From Streptomyces blattellae (GTDB lineage Bacteria; Actinomycetota; Actinomycetes; Streptomycetales; Streptomycetaceae): a stretch of DNA of 64,000 nt. The first letter of the stretch is position 1. Each line of letters begins with the position of its first letter. The position numbers and the translations under genes are program-made. The notes below the pieces were generated by a model. The model had not been told where the DNA came from. It saw only the letters and a program-made list of their open reading frames with translations, and did no database searches. Where the stretch lies: assembly GCF_009709555.1 (NCBI RefSeq), contig NZ_WJBG01000103.1, positions 1 to 64,000 of the forward strand, read 5' to 3'. Of the stretch, positions 55,389 through 64,000 are shown piece by piece.

Positions 55389-58300
55389 CTAGAGAAGCGA
55401 CGGCACCGATACCGCCGACACCTCCCGTGCCGCCCGCTCCAGCGCGCTCGCCAGCAAGGCCAGGTCCGTCGGCCCGTTCCCCAGCTCCCGCACGGGGCGC
55501 CGGGCCGGCGGGTCGCCCATGCGCTCCCACTCCATCGGTATGACGGTCGGGCGCAGGGTCGCCGTACGGGGGATCCGGCCCGTGATCCGACCGCCCTGGA
55601 AGGACGTCACCCGGCCGTCGGCGGAGGCCAGCCGGCCCCGTCCCGGAGCCGGTTCGTCCGGCCCGGGGGCCGGTGGGTCGAGGGTGACCCGCACGGTCGC
55701 CTGCCGCGCCGGTTCCGTCTGGGCCGTACGGCCGCCGACCCCCGCCGCGGCGACCAGGTGCACGCCCAGCCGCTCGCCCTCCCGGGCCACGGCCTCCAGT
55801 GCCCGCATCACGGACCCGGCGGCCGGCCGGCCCGGTGAACCGAGCGCGGGCGACACCAGCGCGTCCAGGTCGTCCACGACCACGACGAGCCGCGGCAACG
55901 GCGATATCGCCTCCGCCCGCTGACGCGCCGCGCCCGGCCGCAACCGCAGTGTCGAACTGGGCGGCGCGTCGAGATCCTCGGCACCGGACGCACCTGCGCC
56001 CGTGCCGGGGATCTCACCCGCTCCCGCCGAGCGCTGGGCGACCATACGGCCGGACACCTCCCGCCCCGTGTGCCACTCGGCGAAGTCGGCCCGCCCCAGC
56101 AACTCGGCCCGCCGCTTCAGCTCGGCACTCAGTGACTGCGCGAACTCCCGCATGCGGACGGGGTCGTTGGCGGCGAGATGGGTCGTCACATGCGATACGT
56201 CCGTACAGACCCGCAAGCCGTCGCCCTGCCCGCTGCCCGCATTCACGCTGTCCCGCCCGTCGATCAGCACGACGCTCAGCCGGTCCGGGCGCTCGGCGGC
56301 GGCCAGCGACGCGACCACGGCTCGCAGCAGCTCCGTACGTCCGCTGCCGTGCGGTCCCTCGATCAGCAGATGCGGTCCCTCGGCGACGAGGTCCGCGCAC
56401 ACCGGACCGTGCGGCCCGGCCCCGAGCACGGCCAGGGCCCGCCCGCCGAGCGCCTCCGCGTCGTCGGCCGCGTCCGCCCACCGCGCCATCAGCGACGCGG
56501 GAGTGGCCCGGGCCAGCCCCAACTCGTCCAGCAGCCGGGCCGCCTGCGGCAACGGCGCCGACATCCTGCCCTGCCGCTCACCCCCGGCACCGTCCGTCCT
56601 GAGCGGCGCCAGTGCCCGCGCGAACCGCTCCGCCCAGGCGAGCGAGACGGCGTCCACCGCGGCGACCATGCCCTGCCCGACGGGACCGGGTCGTGCGGCG
56701 CCCGCCCCCGCGACCCGCGTGAGCCGCAGCGACGTCGCCACATCACCGCTGAGCAGCGCCACGGCACCGCAGTCCCGGAACGTGGGGGATGTCGCGCACG
56801 CCGCCTCGTACGTCTCCGTCATGGGCGACACGGGTGAGGCGGACGCCGTCTCGGCCAGGCACACCACATGTATGCCGACCCGCGGCCCCTCCGACGCCAG
56901 CCGTGCCACCGCCTCCCGCACATCGGCGCCACCGGGGTCCCCGTCCACGACGACCACGGTGTACGGCCCCGGGAATCCCCTCCTGGCCTGTACGGCTTCG
57001 TCCTCGTCAGCGGCCCAGGAGGGTCGGTGTGCCGCGCCCCGGATCGGCCCCGCGGGGGTGGCGGCGGGGGCGGGGTCGGGCTGATCGGGATGGCTGGTGG
57101 GGATGTCGTACGACGCCGTGGCATGGCGGGGGGAGGGGGCGGCCACGTCGGCGGATGCTCCGGCAGCCGAACCGGAGGGCGTCGGGGTGGGACGGTCGGT
57201 GTTCGTCGGGCCGCTGCCGGTGGCGGTGGCGGCGCTGGTCCGCGGGGACGTGAGTCCGTGACCCGCGCCGCCCGGACCGCCTTTCAGCTCTGCCGCGTGG
57301 TCTTCCAGGCGGCGCAGGAGTTCGTCGGTGCGGGCGGTGGCCTGTTCGCGGTCGTAGGCGAGGAGGAGGCGGCAGTCCTGGCCGTGTCCCGGGCGGATGT
57401 GGGGGAGCCAGCCCAGCCAGGACCACTCGGCGGTGCGCTCCGGAAGTGGGCGGGAGCGGTCCGCGCTGATCAGGACGACTTCCAGGGTGGCGGGGGAGTG
57501 CAGCGCGGTGAGCTGGGCCACGACCGCGCGGGCCAGCCCGGCGAGCCGCGCGCGCGGACCGGCCAGTCCCAGCGCCCCGACCTCGCGCAGATCGGCGGTC
57601 ACCGGTACGGCGGGCAGCAGGCCGGAGCCGTCGGGTGCCGCCCGGTCGGCCGTGCCCAGCCGGACGGTGAGCGCCTCCGGGTGTCCCGGGCCGCGTTCCC
57701 ACAGCCGGGGACCGGGGCCCAGCGCCGTCAGCAGCAGCGCCGCCGGGTCCGGCCAGGTCTCCGGCAGCTGGGGTGTGGGGGTGAGGGGTTTCGCCACCAC
57801 ATCGGTCACGCCCTCGTCGTGGGCCCCGCGCCCGGCCGCCCCCTGCTCGGCGCGTCCCCCGGCCAGCCGCCGCGCCCATGCCGTCAGCCCACCGCGCCTG
57901 CGCACGCCCTGCGGCACATCGGTCCCACGCAGCGGAGTCCCTTTCCGCCGACTCCTCCCATCGGCAGGGTGGGCCGACGCCTCCACGTCGGAGGCCCGGT
58001 CGCCGAGCCGGTCATCGAGGGCCCGGTCACCGAGCCGGTCATCGGAGGCCCGGTCGCCGAGCCGGTCGTGCACCGTCCCGCCTCCGGCCTCGGCACGCAG
58101 ATCGGAACCGCCGCCCAGCGAGCGCCCGCCCCCCGTGCGGGGTGCGGTGTCGCCGAGTGAGCGCCTGGCTGTGGCGCCGGGACTCGCGTCGCGGTGGGTG
58201 GCGTCGGCCGTCGTACGGGGATCGGTCCCACCGCCCGGCGAGCGCCCGGCCGCACCGACGTGGGAGCCGCCGAAAGTGTCGCCGGCCGCCACCGCACCGG

Positions 58301-59657
58301 AAGCCGGGCCGCCGGGAACGCCCCCGGCTGCCGCACCGGAATCTGTGTCGTCGAGCCTGCCCGCGGCCCCGGCACCCGGACCCCGGCCTGGCTGTGAGCC
58401 GTGAGCTGTGGTGCCGGAGTCCGGGTCGGCGGATGCGCCACTGGCTGTCGCAGGGGTCGTGCGGGTCGCGCCGGTCGTGCGGCTCGTCCGGAAGGCGCCG
58501 CGCCTGCGCCCACCTCCGGCCGCCGCACCGAAGGTGTCGTCGTCGCGCCGGCCCCCGTTCGCCGTACTGTGCGCGTCGTCGTCGCGCCCCCGCCGCCCGG
58601 CACTCGCATTGTGACCGTCACCGTCGTGCCCGGCCCCGGCACCCGCCCTGTGACCGTCCCCGTCGTGCCCGCCGTCGCCCGCCGCACCGAAGCCACCACC
58701 GCCCGCTGGCGTGGCACCGGACGGCATGCCCGGTCCGCTCGCTCCGAACCGGCCGCCATGGGTGTCGCCCCCACGCGTGCGCCCCCGCGAAGCCATGCCA
58801 CGGGCCGTGTCCGCGTCCGAGGTCGTCGCCCGGTGCTCGATGTGCGGCGCCCGGCCCTGCTCCGGCACCGCCGTCGATTCACGGGGGCTCTGCGCCTGGG
58901 CCGCCCAGGCCGCTGCCGTCCCGAGTGCGTGAGACGTCCTGCCGGAAGGCCCGCCGAACCCTGCCGTGTCGGCCGCGTGTGTGTGTGGTGCTCGCGTGGG
59001 TTCGTCGCCGTCGGTGGGCACCCGCACATGGCCTTCGCCGTCGGCTGCCGTGAGCAGGCGCGGGCCGGGGCCGCCGGCAGGGGCGAGGCGGAGGGTGGAC
59101 TCGCCGATGCGGAGCAGGGAGCCCGGGGTGAAGCGGACCGGGCGGGTGGTCACGGGGGTGCCGTCCAGGGTCGTGCCGTTGGTGGAGCCGAGGTCGGCGA
59201 CCGTGACTCGGCCGTCGGCGGCGACGGTGACCGCGCAGTGGAGGCGGGAGACATCCGGGTCGTCCAGGGCGACATCGGCGTCGGCGGAGCGGCCGATGTG
59301 GATCTGGCCGCCATGGAGGAGGTGGACGCCGCCCGCGTCCGGGCCCGCGACGATGTCCAGACGGGTCGGGGCGTCGTCGACCTCGGGGTGCGGTTCGGGC
59401 TCGGCCGGGGCGCCCAGGGACAGCACGGCGCCGTCGATCAGCGGGGGCTCGCCCAGCGTGCAGCGCCGCTCGTCGAGCCGCTCCGGGCCGGCGAACAGCA
59501 CGGCCGGGCCGTCGCTGCCGGAGACCGCGGAGGCGAGCGCCGAGGCGACCGCGGACAGCGCCGTGCCCGCGGGCGCCGTGACCAGCACATCGCAGCTCGC
59601 GGCGCGGCCGGGCGCGGGCGCCCCCAGGGGGTCTACGACGGTCAGCCGGATCTGCAT
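55389..59657 (-). CDS. FHA domain protein with FtsK/SpoIIIE-like ATPase region
   Basis: 1422 residues from ATG 59657. N-terminal ~90 residues of ubiquitin-like type; FHA domain at about 110-200 (IHIGRSADADVALDDPDVSRLHCA ... DLGSTNGTTLDG), which binds phosphothreonine. A ~400-residue disordered stretch (Gly/Thr/Asp) follows, then two FtsK-like modules. The first has a degenerate P-loop (LGLAGPRARLAGLARAVV); the second reads LIEGPHGSGRTELLRAV, with Arg for the P-loop Lys, and VVLIDGRDS and VVVVDDLDAL acidic strands. Resembles EccC-type proteins but is outside any ESX locus. Divergent from pkaA, so phosphorylation-dependent control by that kinase is plausible. Confidence 0.9.
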   Translation of the reverse strand: MQIRLTVVDPLGAPAPGRAASCDVLVTAPAGTALSAVASALASAVSGSDGPAVLFAGPERLDERRCTLGEPPLIDGAVLSLGAPAEPEPHPEVDDAPTRLDIVAGPDAGGVHLLHGGQIHIGRSADADVALDDPDVSRLHCAVTVAADGRVTVADLGSTNGTTLDGTPVTTRPVRFTPGSLLRIGESTLRLAPAGGPGPRLLTAADGEGHVRVPTDGDEPTRAPHTHAADTAGFGGPSGRTSHALGTAAAWAAQAQSPRESTAVPEQGRAPHIEHRATTSDADTARGMASRGRTRGGDTHGGRFGASGPGMPSGATPAGGGGFGAAGDGGHDGDGHRAGAGAGHDGDGHNASAGRRGRDDDAHSTANGGRRDDDTFGAAAGGGRRRGAFRTSRTTGATRTTPATASGASADPDSGTTAHGSQPGRGPGAGAAGRLDDTDSGAAAGGVPGGPASGAVAAGDTFGGSHVGAAGRSPGGGTDPRTTADATHRDASPGATARRSLGDTAPRTGGGRSLGGGSDLRAEAGGGTVHDRLGDRASDDRLGDRALDDRLGDRASDVEASAHPADGRSRRKGTPLRGTDVPQGVRRRGGLTAWARRLAGGRAEQGAAGRGAHDEGVTDVVAKPLTPTPQLPETWPDPAALLLTALGPGPRLWERGPGHPEALTVRLGTADRAAPDGSGLLPAVPVTADLREVGALGLAGPRARLAGLARAVVAQLTALHSPATLEVVLISADRSRPLPERTAEWSWLGWLPHIRPGHGQDCRLLLAYDREQATARTDELLRRLEDHAAELKGGPGGAGHGLTSPRTSAATATGSGPTNTDRPTPTPSGSAAGASADVAAPSPRHATASYDIPTSHPDQPDPAPAATPAGPIRGAAHRPSWAADEDEAVQARRGFPGPYTVVVVDGDPGGADVREAVARLASEGPRVGIHVVCLAETASASPVSPMTETYEAACATSPTFRDCGAVALLSGDVATSLRLTRVAGAGAARPGPVGQGMVAAVDAVSLAWAERFARALAPLRTDGAGGERQGRMSAPLPQAARLLDELGLARATPASLMARWADAADDAEALGGRALAVLGAGPHGPVCADLVAEGPHLLIEGPHGSGRTELLRAVVASLAAAERPDRLSVVLIDGRDSVNAGSGQGDGLRVCTDVSHVTTHLAANDPVRMREFAQSLSAELKRRAELLGRADFAEWHTGREVSGRMVAQRSAGAGEIPGTGAGASGAEDLDAPPSSTLRLRPGAARQRAEAISPLPRLVVVVDDLDALVSPALGSPGRPAAGSVMRALEAVAREGERLGVHLVAAAGVGGRTAQTEPARQATVRVTLDPPAPGPDEPAPGRGRLASADGRVTSFQGGRITGRIPRTATLRPTVIPMEWERMGDPPARRPVRELGNGPTDLALLASALERAAREVSAVSVPSLL

Positions 59658-60046
59658 CGCCGTCAGCGGTCCCTTCTGCGCGGGCGCGGCGCGGACTTCC
59701 CCCACCCCACACGAGCACGTCGGCCAGTACTGAAGGCATCCTCGCACCTGCCACTGACAATGTGCCCCTCGCCAGATGGCAAGTGATCTTGATTGGTCGG
59801 CTCTGCCCGTAAAAGTGCCTGCCCAGTACCGCAACTGTGATCGTTCGAGCGGCACTTGAGATCGCTCACGTCCGCGTCCGGCAACCGACGGACCGAGTCG
59901 AGCGTCTTTTCTTCGAACATGCGCGGACGCATCGCGGGCGTATTGCGGAGCCGGACGACAGCCCGGTATCAGGTGCGTCGGCACTACAGTGGGTCGGAAA
60001 CACACGCAAGCAGCGAAACGCAGGCAAGCAGCAGGGAGCACATGAC
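59658..60046. promoter_or_regulatory. divergent control region, FHA/FtsK gene and pkaA
   Basis: 389 bases between two divergent starts. No gene. Contains the direct repeat CCAGTAC (59732, 59823) and no further clear elements. Ribosome site AGGGAG lies at 60033 for pkaA. Confidence 0.4.
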
Positions 60047-61807
60047 GTGCGGCCGGTAGGCAGCAAGTACCTGCTCGAGGAGCCGCTCGGACGCGGCGCC
60101 ACGGGCACCGTCTGGCGAGCCCGTCAGCGGGAGACCGCGGGCGCCGAGGCCGCCGTGCCGGGCCAGCCCGGCGAGACCGTCGCGATCAAGGTCCTGAAGG
60201 AAGAGCTCGCGAACGATCCCGACATCGTGATGCGCTTCCTCAGAGAGCGGTCCGTCCTGCTCCGGCTCACTCACCCGAACATCGTCCGGGTCCGTGACCT
60301 GGTCGTCGAGGGCGATCTGCTGGCCCTCGTCATGGACCTCGTCGAGGGGCCCGACCTGCATCGCTACCTGCGCGAGAGCGGGCCCCTCAGCCCGGTCGGC
60401 GCCTCTCTGCTCACCGCGCAGATCGCCGACGCGCTCGCCGCCAGCCACGCCGACGGCGTCGTCCACCGCGACCTGAAGCCGGCGAACGTCCTGCTCCGCC
60501 AGGACGGCGGCCAGATGCACCCGATGCTGACCGACTTCGGCATCGCGCGCCTCGCCGACTCCCCGGGCCTGACCCGCACCCAGGAGTTCGTCGGCACGCC
60601 CGCGTACGTCGCGCCCGAGTCCGCCGAGGGCCGCCCGCAGACCTCCGCCGTCGACATCTACGGCGCCGGGATCCTGCTGTACGAGCTGGTCACCGGCCGT
60701 CCGCCGTTCGCCGGCAGCTCGGCGCTCGAAGTCCTGCACCAGCATCTGAGCGCCGAGCCGCGCCGCCCCTCCACCGTCCCCGACGCGTTGTGGACGGTCA
60801 TCGAGCGCTGTATGCGCAAGAACCCCGACGAGCGGCCCAGCGCCGAGAACCTGGCCCGCGGGCTGCGCGTCGTCGCCGAGGGCATCGGGGTGCACGCGAA
60901 CTCCGCGCAGATCGCCGCCGCCGAGAACGTGGGCGCGCTCCTCATGCCCGACCCGGCGCCCGCGACCGTACCCGGATCGGGAGTGCCCGGTTCCGCCGAC
61001 CCCACGCAGGTGCTGCCGCACGGCGCCGGGAACTACGACCCGAACGCCGCCACCAGCGTCATGCCGCACACCGGCGGGCCGGCCGGCGCCGCCGACCCCA
61101 CCGCCGTACTGCCGAACCGCGGCGCGGCCGACCCGACCGCCGTCATGCCGCCGGTGCCGCAGGGCCAGTCGGGCCAGCCGGGCCAGCAGCCCGGGCGGCC
61201 CGAGGACCCGCACCCCTGGCAGAACCAGCTACGGGCGGCCCGCGACCGCAACGAGCAGACGCAGGTCCAGTACCTCGACCCCAACCAGGACCCGCTGCGC
61301 CGCCGCCCCCAGCGGCAGGTCGCCCGGCCGCAGCAGCAGCCCCCGCAACCTCAGCCTCAGCCTCAGCCTCAGCCTCAGCAGCAGCCGCGCCGACAGCGGC
61401 GGCAGCAGCAGCCGCAGCAGGGTTACGGCTATCCGCAGCAGCAGCAACAGCCGCAGCCGTACGCCCCGCCGCAGCCCCAGCAGCCGCAGCGGTACGCGCC
61501 GCCCCAGCAGCCGCAGCAGCCGCAGCGGTACGCGCCGCCCCAGCAGCCGCAGCAGCCTCAGCGCGAGCCCCGGCAGCCGCGGCAGCGCAGCGCCAATCCG
61601 ACGAAGATCCCCGGCCTCGGCTGTCTGAAGGGATGCCTGTTCACGTTCGTCATCCTGTTCGTCGCGGGGTGGCTGGTCTGGGAGCTGAGCCCGCTGCAGG
61701 AGTGGATCGGCACGGGCAAGAGCTACTGGGAACAGATCGGCGACACGGTCGACACGGTCACCGGGTGGGTCGAGGACCTGGGCGGCGGGAGCTCCGGCGC
61801 CGGCTGA
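60047..61807 (+). CDS. pkaA: Ser/Thr protein kinase PkaA
   Basis: 586 residues from GTG 60047. Kinase domain (about 5-275): Gly loop LGRGATGTVW, Lys in VAIKVLKEEL, catalytic VHRDLKPANVLL, DFGIARL and GTPAYVAPE. A Pro/Gln-rich linker follows, built of PQ repeats and three RYAPPQQPQQPQ units (about 61340-61570), then one transmembrane helix near the C-terminus (GCLFTFVILFVAGWLVWEL) and a short outer tail. This orientation, kinase inside and short tail outside, fits the actinobacterial PknB-like class without PASTA domains. Neighbour of pkaB and the FHA/FtsK gene, a possible substrate. Confidence 0.93.
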   Translation: MRPVGSKYLLEEPLGRGATGTVWRARQRETAGAEAAVPGQPGETVAIKVLKEELANDPDIVMRFLRERSVLLRLTHPNIVRVRDLVVEGDLLALVMDLVEGPDLHRYLRESGPLSPVGASLLTAQIADALAASHADGVVHRDLKPANVLLRQDGGQMHPMLTDFGIARLADSPGLTRTQEFVGTPAYVAPESAEGRPQTSAVDIYGAGILLYELVTGRPPFAGSSALEVLHQHLSAEPRRPSTVPDALWTVIERCMRKNPDERPSAENLARGLRVVAEGIGVHANSAQIAAAENVGALLMPDPAPATVPGSGVPGSADPTQVLPHGAGNYDPNAATSVMPHTGGPAGAADPTAVLPNRGAADPTAVMPPVPQGQSGQPGQQPGRPEDPHPWQNQLRAARDRNEQTQVQYLDPNQDPLRRRPQRQVARPQQQPPQPQPQPQPQPQQQPRRQRRQQQPQQGYGYPQQQQQPQPYAPPQPQQPQRYAPPQQPQQPQRYAPPQQPQQPQREPRQPRQRSANPTKIPGLGCLKGCLFTFVILFVAGWLVWELSPLQEWIGTGKSYWEQIGDTVDTVTGWVEDLGGGSSGAG

Positions 61808-61998
61808 AGTCACCTGCGCGGTGGCGAGGTTGGTGATTTGTCGACACCTGGCGGGTGATTTCCGCCTCCACGGTCAAGGTCACGGCTCCGGGCGCGTAGT
61901 TTTGTCGGCTGGGGGTCCGGGGGCCCGCGGCGCCAGCCGCTGATGTCAACGCCCTCGGACGGCGCAGCAGCGATCAACACGCGTCTGTAGGAGCAGCC

Positions 61999-63252
61999 TT
62001 GGCACGGAAGATCGGCAGCCGGTACACCGCCCACCAGATCCTGGGACGGGGCAGCGCCGGCACGGTGTGGCTGGGCGAGGGGCCGGAAGGGCCCATCGCC
62101 ATCAAGCTGCTGCGCGAAGATCTCGCGTCCGACCAGGAGCTCGTCGGACGCTTCGTGCGGGAGCGCACGGCACTGCTCGGCCTTGAGCACCCGAACGTCG
62201 TGTCCGTGCGGGACCTGGTGGTCGACGGCAACGACCTCGCACTCGTCATGGATCTCGTACGAGGCACCGATCTGCGCACCCGGCTGGACCGCGACCGGCG
62301 GCTGGCACCGGAGGCGGCCGTCGCGATCGTCGCGGACGTCGCGGACGGGCTCGCGGCCGCGCATGCCGCCGGGGTCGTGCACCGGGACGTCAAGCCGGAG
62401 AACGTACTGCTCGACATGCAGGGCCCGCTCGGGCCCGGAAGCTCGCACCGTGCGCTGCTGACCGACTTCGGTGTGGCGAAACTCATCGACTCGCCGCGGC
62501 GGACCCGGGCGACGAAGATCATCGGCACGCCGGACTATCTCGCGCCGGAGATCGTCGAGGGGCTGCCCCCGCGGGCGTCGGTCGACATCTACGCGCTGGC
62601 GACCGTGCTGTACGAGCTGCTGGCCGGCTTCACGCCCTTCGGCGGCGGGCATCCCGGTGCGGTGCTGCGGCGCCATGTCACGGAGACGGTGGTCCCGCTC
62701 CCCGGTATCCCCGACGAGCTGTGGCAGCTGCTCGTCCAGTGCCTCGCCAAGGCGCCGGCCTCGCGGCTGCGGGCCTCCGAGCTGGGTGCGCGACTGCGGG
62801 AGCTGTTGCCGCTGGTGGCGGGGATGCCGCCGCTGGACGTGGACGAGCCGGATGCGGAGACGGCGGACGAGCCGGAGGAGGAGGCCGTCGGGACTGGTGC
62901 GCCGGCCGCCGAGCGGGGGGGACGGGCGCGGCGGCGGGGGGCGGTGCCGCTGGTGCCGGGGGCCAAGCCGGCCGACTCCAATCGGGACACGCATACGTCG
63001 ATGAGGGTGCCGGGGCCGGATGAGCTGGCCGGAGGGGCGCGCGGGACGGCGCGGGTGCCGCGGGCGGCGGGGGCGCCTCGGCCGGGGTCCGCGCGGCATC
63101 GGGCGGTGACTCGGCGGCGGCGGGTGACGTTGGGGGTGGCTGCGGTGGTGCTGGGAGTGGCTGTGGGGGTGGGGGTGTGGCTGGCGACGTCGGGGGACGA
63201 TGCGGGGGCGACTCCGCCGGACACGCAGAACTCGGCACCGGCCTCGCCCTGA
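61999..63252 (+). CDS. pkaB: Ser/Thr protein kinase PkaB
   Basis: 417 residues from TTG 61999 with TAGGAG upstream; the length matches PkaB of S. coelicolor as I recall it. Kinase domain (about 5-270): LGRGSAGTVW, AIKLLREDL, VHRDVKPENVLL, DFGVAKL and GTPDYLAPE. A disordered Ala/Arg-rich linker is followed by a transmembrane helix (VTLGVAAVVLGVAVGVGVWLA) and a ~20-residue tail. Separated by 191 bases from pkaA. Confidence 0.93.
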   Translation: MARKIGSRYTAHQILGRGSAGTVWLGEGPEGPIAIKLLREDLASDQELVGRFVRERTALLGLEHPNVVSVRDLVVDGNDLALVMDLVRGTDLRTRLDRDRRLAPEAAVAIVADVADGLAAAHAAGVVHRDVKPENVLLDMQGPLGPGSSHRALLTDFGVAKLIDSPRRTRATKIIGTPDYLAPEIVEGLPPRASVDIYALATVLYELLAGFTPFGGGHPGAVLRRHVTETVVPLPGIPDELWQLLVQCLAKAPASRLRASELGARLRELLPLVAGMPPLDVDEPDAETADEPEEEAVGTGAPAAERGGRARRRGAVPLVPGAKPADSNRDTHTSMRVPGPDELAGGARGTARVPRAAGAPRPGSARHRAVTRRRRVTLGVAAVVLGVAVGVGVWLATSGDDAGATPPDTQNSAPASP

Positions 63253-63255
63253 CTG

Positions 63256-63384
63256 TTTCTCGCCCCCGCCGCCCCTACCCGTCCCATCCCCAGGCGCTCC
63301 GCCCCTTCGACCCCGCCAAGGGGCTCCGCCCCCTGGACCCCCGATCGGCCTCCGGCCTCGTCCTCAAACGCCGGACGGGCTGGA
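63256..63384 (+). repeat. dispersed streptomycete repeat, copy B
   Basis: Starts TTTCTCGCCCCCGCCGCCCC and ends CCTCGTCCTCAAACGCCGG plus ACGGGCTGG. Longer than copy A by an internal CTCCGCCCC-rich segment. Confidence 0.85.
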
Positions 63385-63561
63385 TGGTGCCGACTGGCGC
63401 TGAGGGGCGAGCGGTGCTCAGAGGCGGGTGGCCCTGGGGGGTGGGTGGGGGTTCGGGATGGTGTCGCTCGGTCTCGGTCGGCGGGTGGGCTGGATGATGC
63501 CGACTGGCGCCGAGGGGCGAGCGGTGCTCAGAGGCGGGTGGCCCCGGACGGTGGGTGGGGG
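63377..63561 (+). repeat. 75-bp direct repeat, two copies
   Basis: 63377-63451 and 63487-63561 are nearly identical (GATGCCGACTGGCGCYGAGG ... GGTGGGTGGGGG), offset 110 bases. The first overlaps the 3' end of dispersed copy B (GGGCTGGATG), so a duplication of the repeat edge is likely. Confidence 0.85.
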
Positions 63562-63633
63562 TGAATATGCGGGGCGGCGCTGAGTGGTGGTTGCCCGGCG
63601 TTTGCTGGTTGGCGGAGCCGTTAGGCTGGTGGT

Positions 63634-64000
63634 GTGGCAGTCGTCGATGTATCCGAAGAGCTCAAGTCCCTCTCCTCGACCATGGAGTCGATCGAGGCCG
63701 TTCTGGACCTCGACAAGCTGAGGGCAGACATCGCCGTGCTCGAGGAGCAGGCGGCCGCGCCGTCCCTGTGGGACAACCCGGACGAGGCGCAGAAGATCAC
63801 CAGCAAGCTCTCCCACCTCCAGGCGGAGGTGAGGAAGGCCGAGGCCCTGCGCTCGCGGATCGACGATCTTTCCGTGCTGTTCGAGATGGCCGACGAGGAG
63901 GACGACCCGGACACCCGCGCCGAGGCCGAGTCCGAGCTCGCCGCCGTCAAGAAGGCCCTGGACGAGATGGAAGTACGGACTCTGCTCAGCGGGGAGTACG
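63634..64000 (+). CDS. prfB: peptide chain release factor 2, N-terminal part
   Basis: First 122 codons, cut by the window end. GTG start at 63634. [20 protein letters not shown] and [19 protein letters not shown] are characteristic of RF2, the factor that reads UGA and UAA. The region seen is the N-terminal coiled-coil domain before the SPF and GGQ motifs. No internal UGA is present at codons 20-30, so the programmed +1 frameshift used in many bacteria to autoregulate RF2 is absent here. Confidence 0.93.
   Translation, partial: MAVVDVSEELKSLSSTMESIEAVLDLDKLRADIAVLEEQAAAPSLWDNPDEAQKITSKLSHLQAEVRKAEALRSRIDDLSVLFEMADEEDDPDTRAEAESELAAVKKALDEMEVRTLLSGEY

Larger units (their letters stand above)
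63253..63633. other. intergenic region of repeats before prfB
   Basis: 381 bases, almost all repeat: dispersed copy B (63256-63384) and the 110-bp-spaced direct repeat (63377-63561). The last ~70 bases, less repetitive, probably hold the prfB ribosome site and promoter. Confidence 0.55.

Noticed and set aside
63634..63750. Programmed frameshift in prfB
   Set aside because: No in-frame UGA occurs in the first 122 codons.

Overview
The window is typical Streptomyces chromosome. GC is very high, third codon positions are strongly GC-biased, and GTG/TTG starts and overlapping ATGA/GTGA junctions are common. It also carries actinobacterial signatures such as the mtrA-mtrB-lpqB-comF-hpf-secA order (shared, from memory, with M. 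tuberculosis Rv3246c-Rv3240c), DUF397/DUF5753 regulators and an NAD-dependent 180-kDa-type glutamate dehydrogenase. No rRNA, tRNA or CRISPR array was seen.

Layout. 0-1.9 kb: a nearly complete group II intron with its reverse transcriptase/maturase, abutting the terminator of the next operon. 2-7.6 kb (minus): a five-gene operon (Pro/Gly-rich membrane protein, DUF4129, DUF4350, MoxR ATPase, DUF58) of the MoxR/vWA-like type. 7.7-8.9 kb: mtnA, methionine salvage. 9-24 kb: the conserved core with mtrA-mtrB-lpqB (two-component system plus accessory lipoprotein), comF, hpf, a NarL-type regulator, a YcaQ-like glycosylase, a GNAT enzyme, secA, an Rv3235-family gene, a DUF6912-like gene and a HAD hydrolase. 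24-31 kb: a DJ-1/PfpI protein, 1.2 kb of repeat-rich non-coding DNA, and the large NAD-glutamate dehydrogenase. 31-33.5 kb: a polysaccharide-export ABC pair (minus) divergent from a TetR regulator, with two near-identical operator-like boxes between them.

34-48.2 kb is the accessory region. It holds a LamG/jellyroll secreted protein, a 2134-residue RHS protein with a variable C-terminal tip, a small immunity-like gene directly behind it, a small lipoprotein flanked by two copies of a palindrome-bearing repeat, an XRE(DUF5753)/DUF397/ATPase cassette, and a two-gene pair resembling a toxin-antitoxin module. This is the most likely place for a new conflict or signalling system.

48.2-64 kb: galE, the divergent ohrR/ohr peroxide-resistance pair, a small basic protein, a carbohydrate ABC importer (binding lipoprotein plus two permeases, with a 92-bp duplication at the permease junction), a 1422-residue FHA/FtsK-like protein divergent from two Ser/Thr kinases (pkaA, pkaB), and the start of prfB, cut by the window end. 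Several intergenic gaps carry dispersed or tandem repeats; three contain related copies of a streptomycete repeat.
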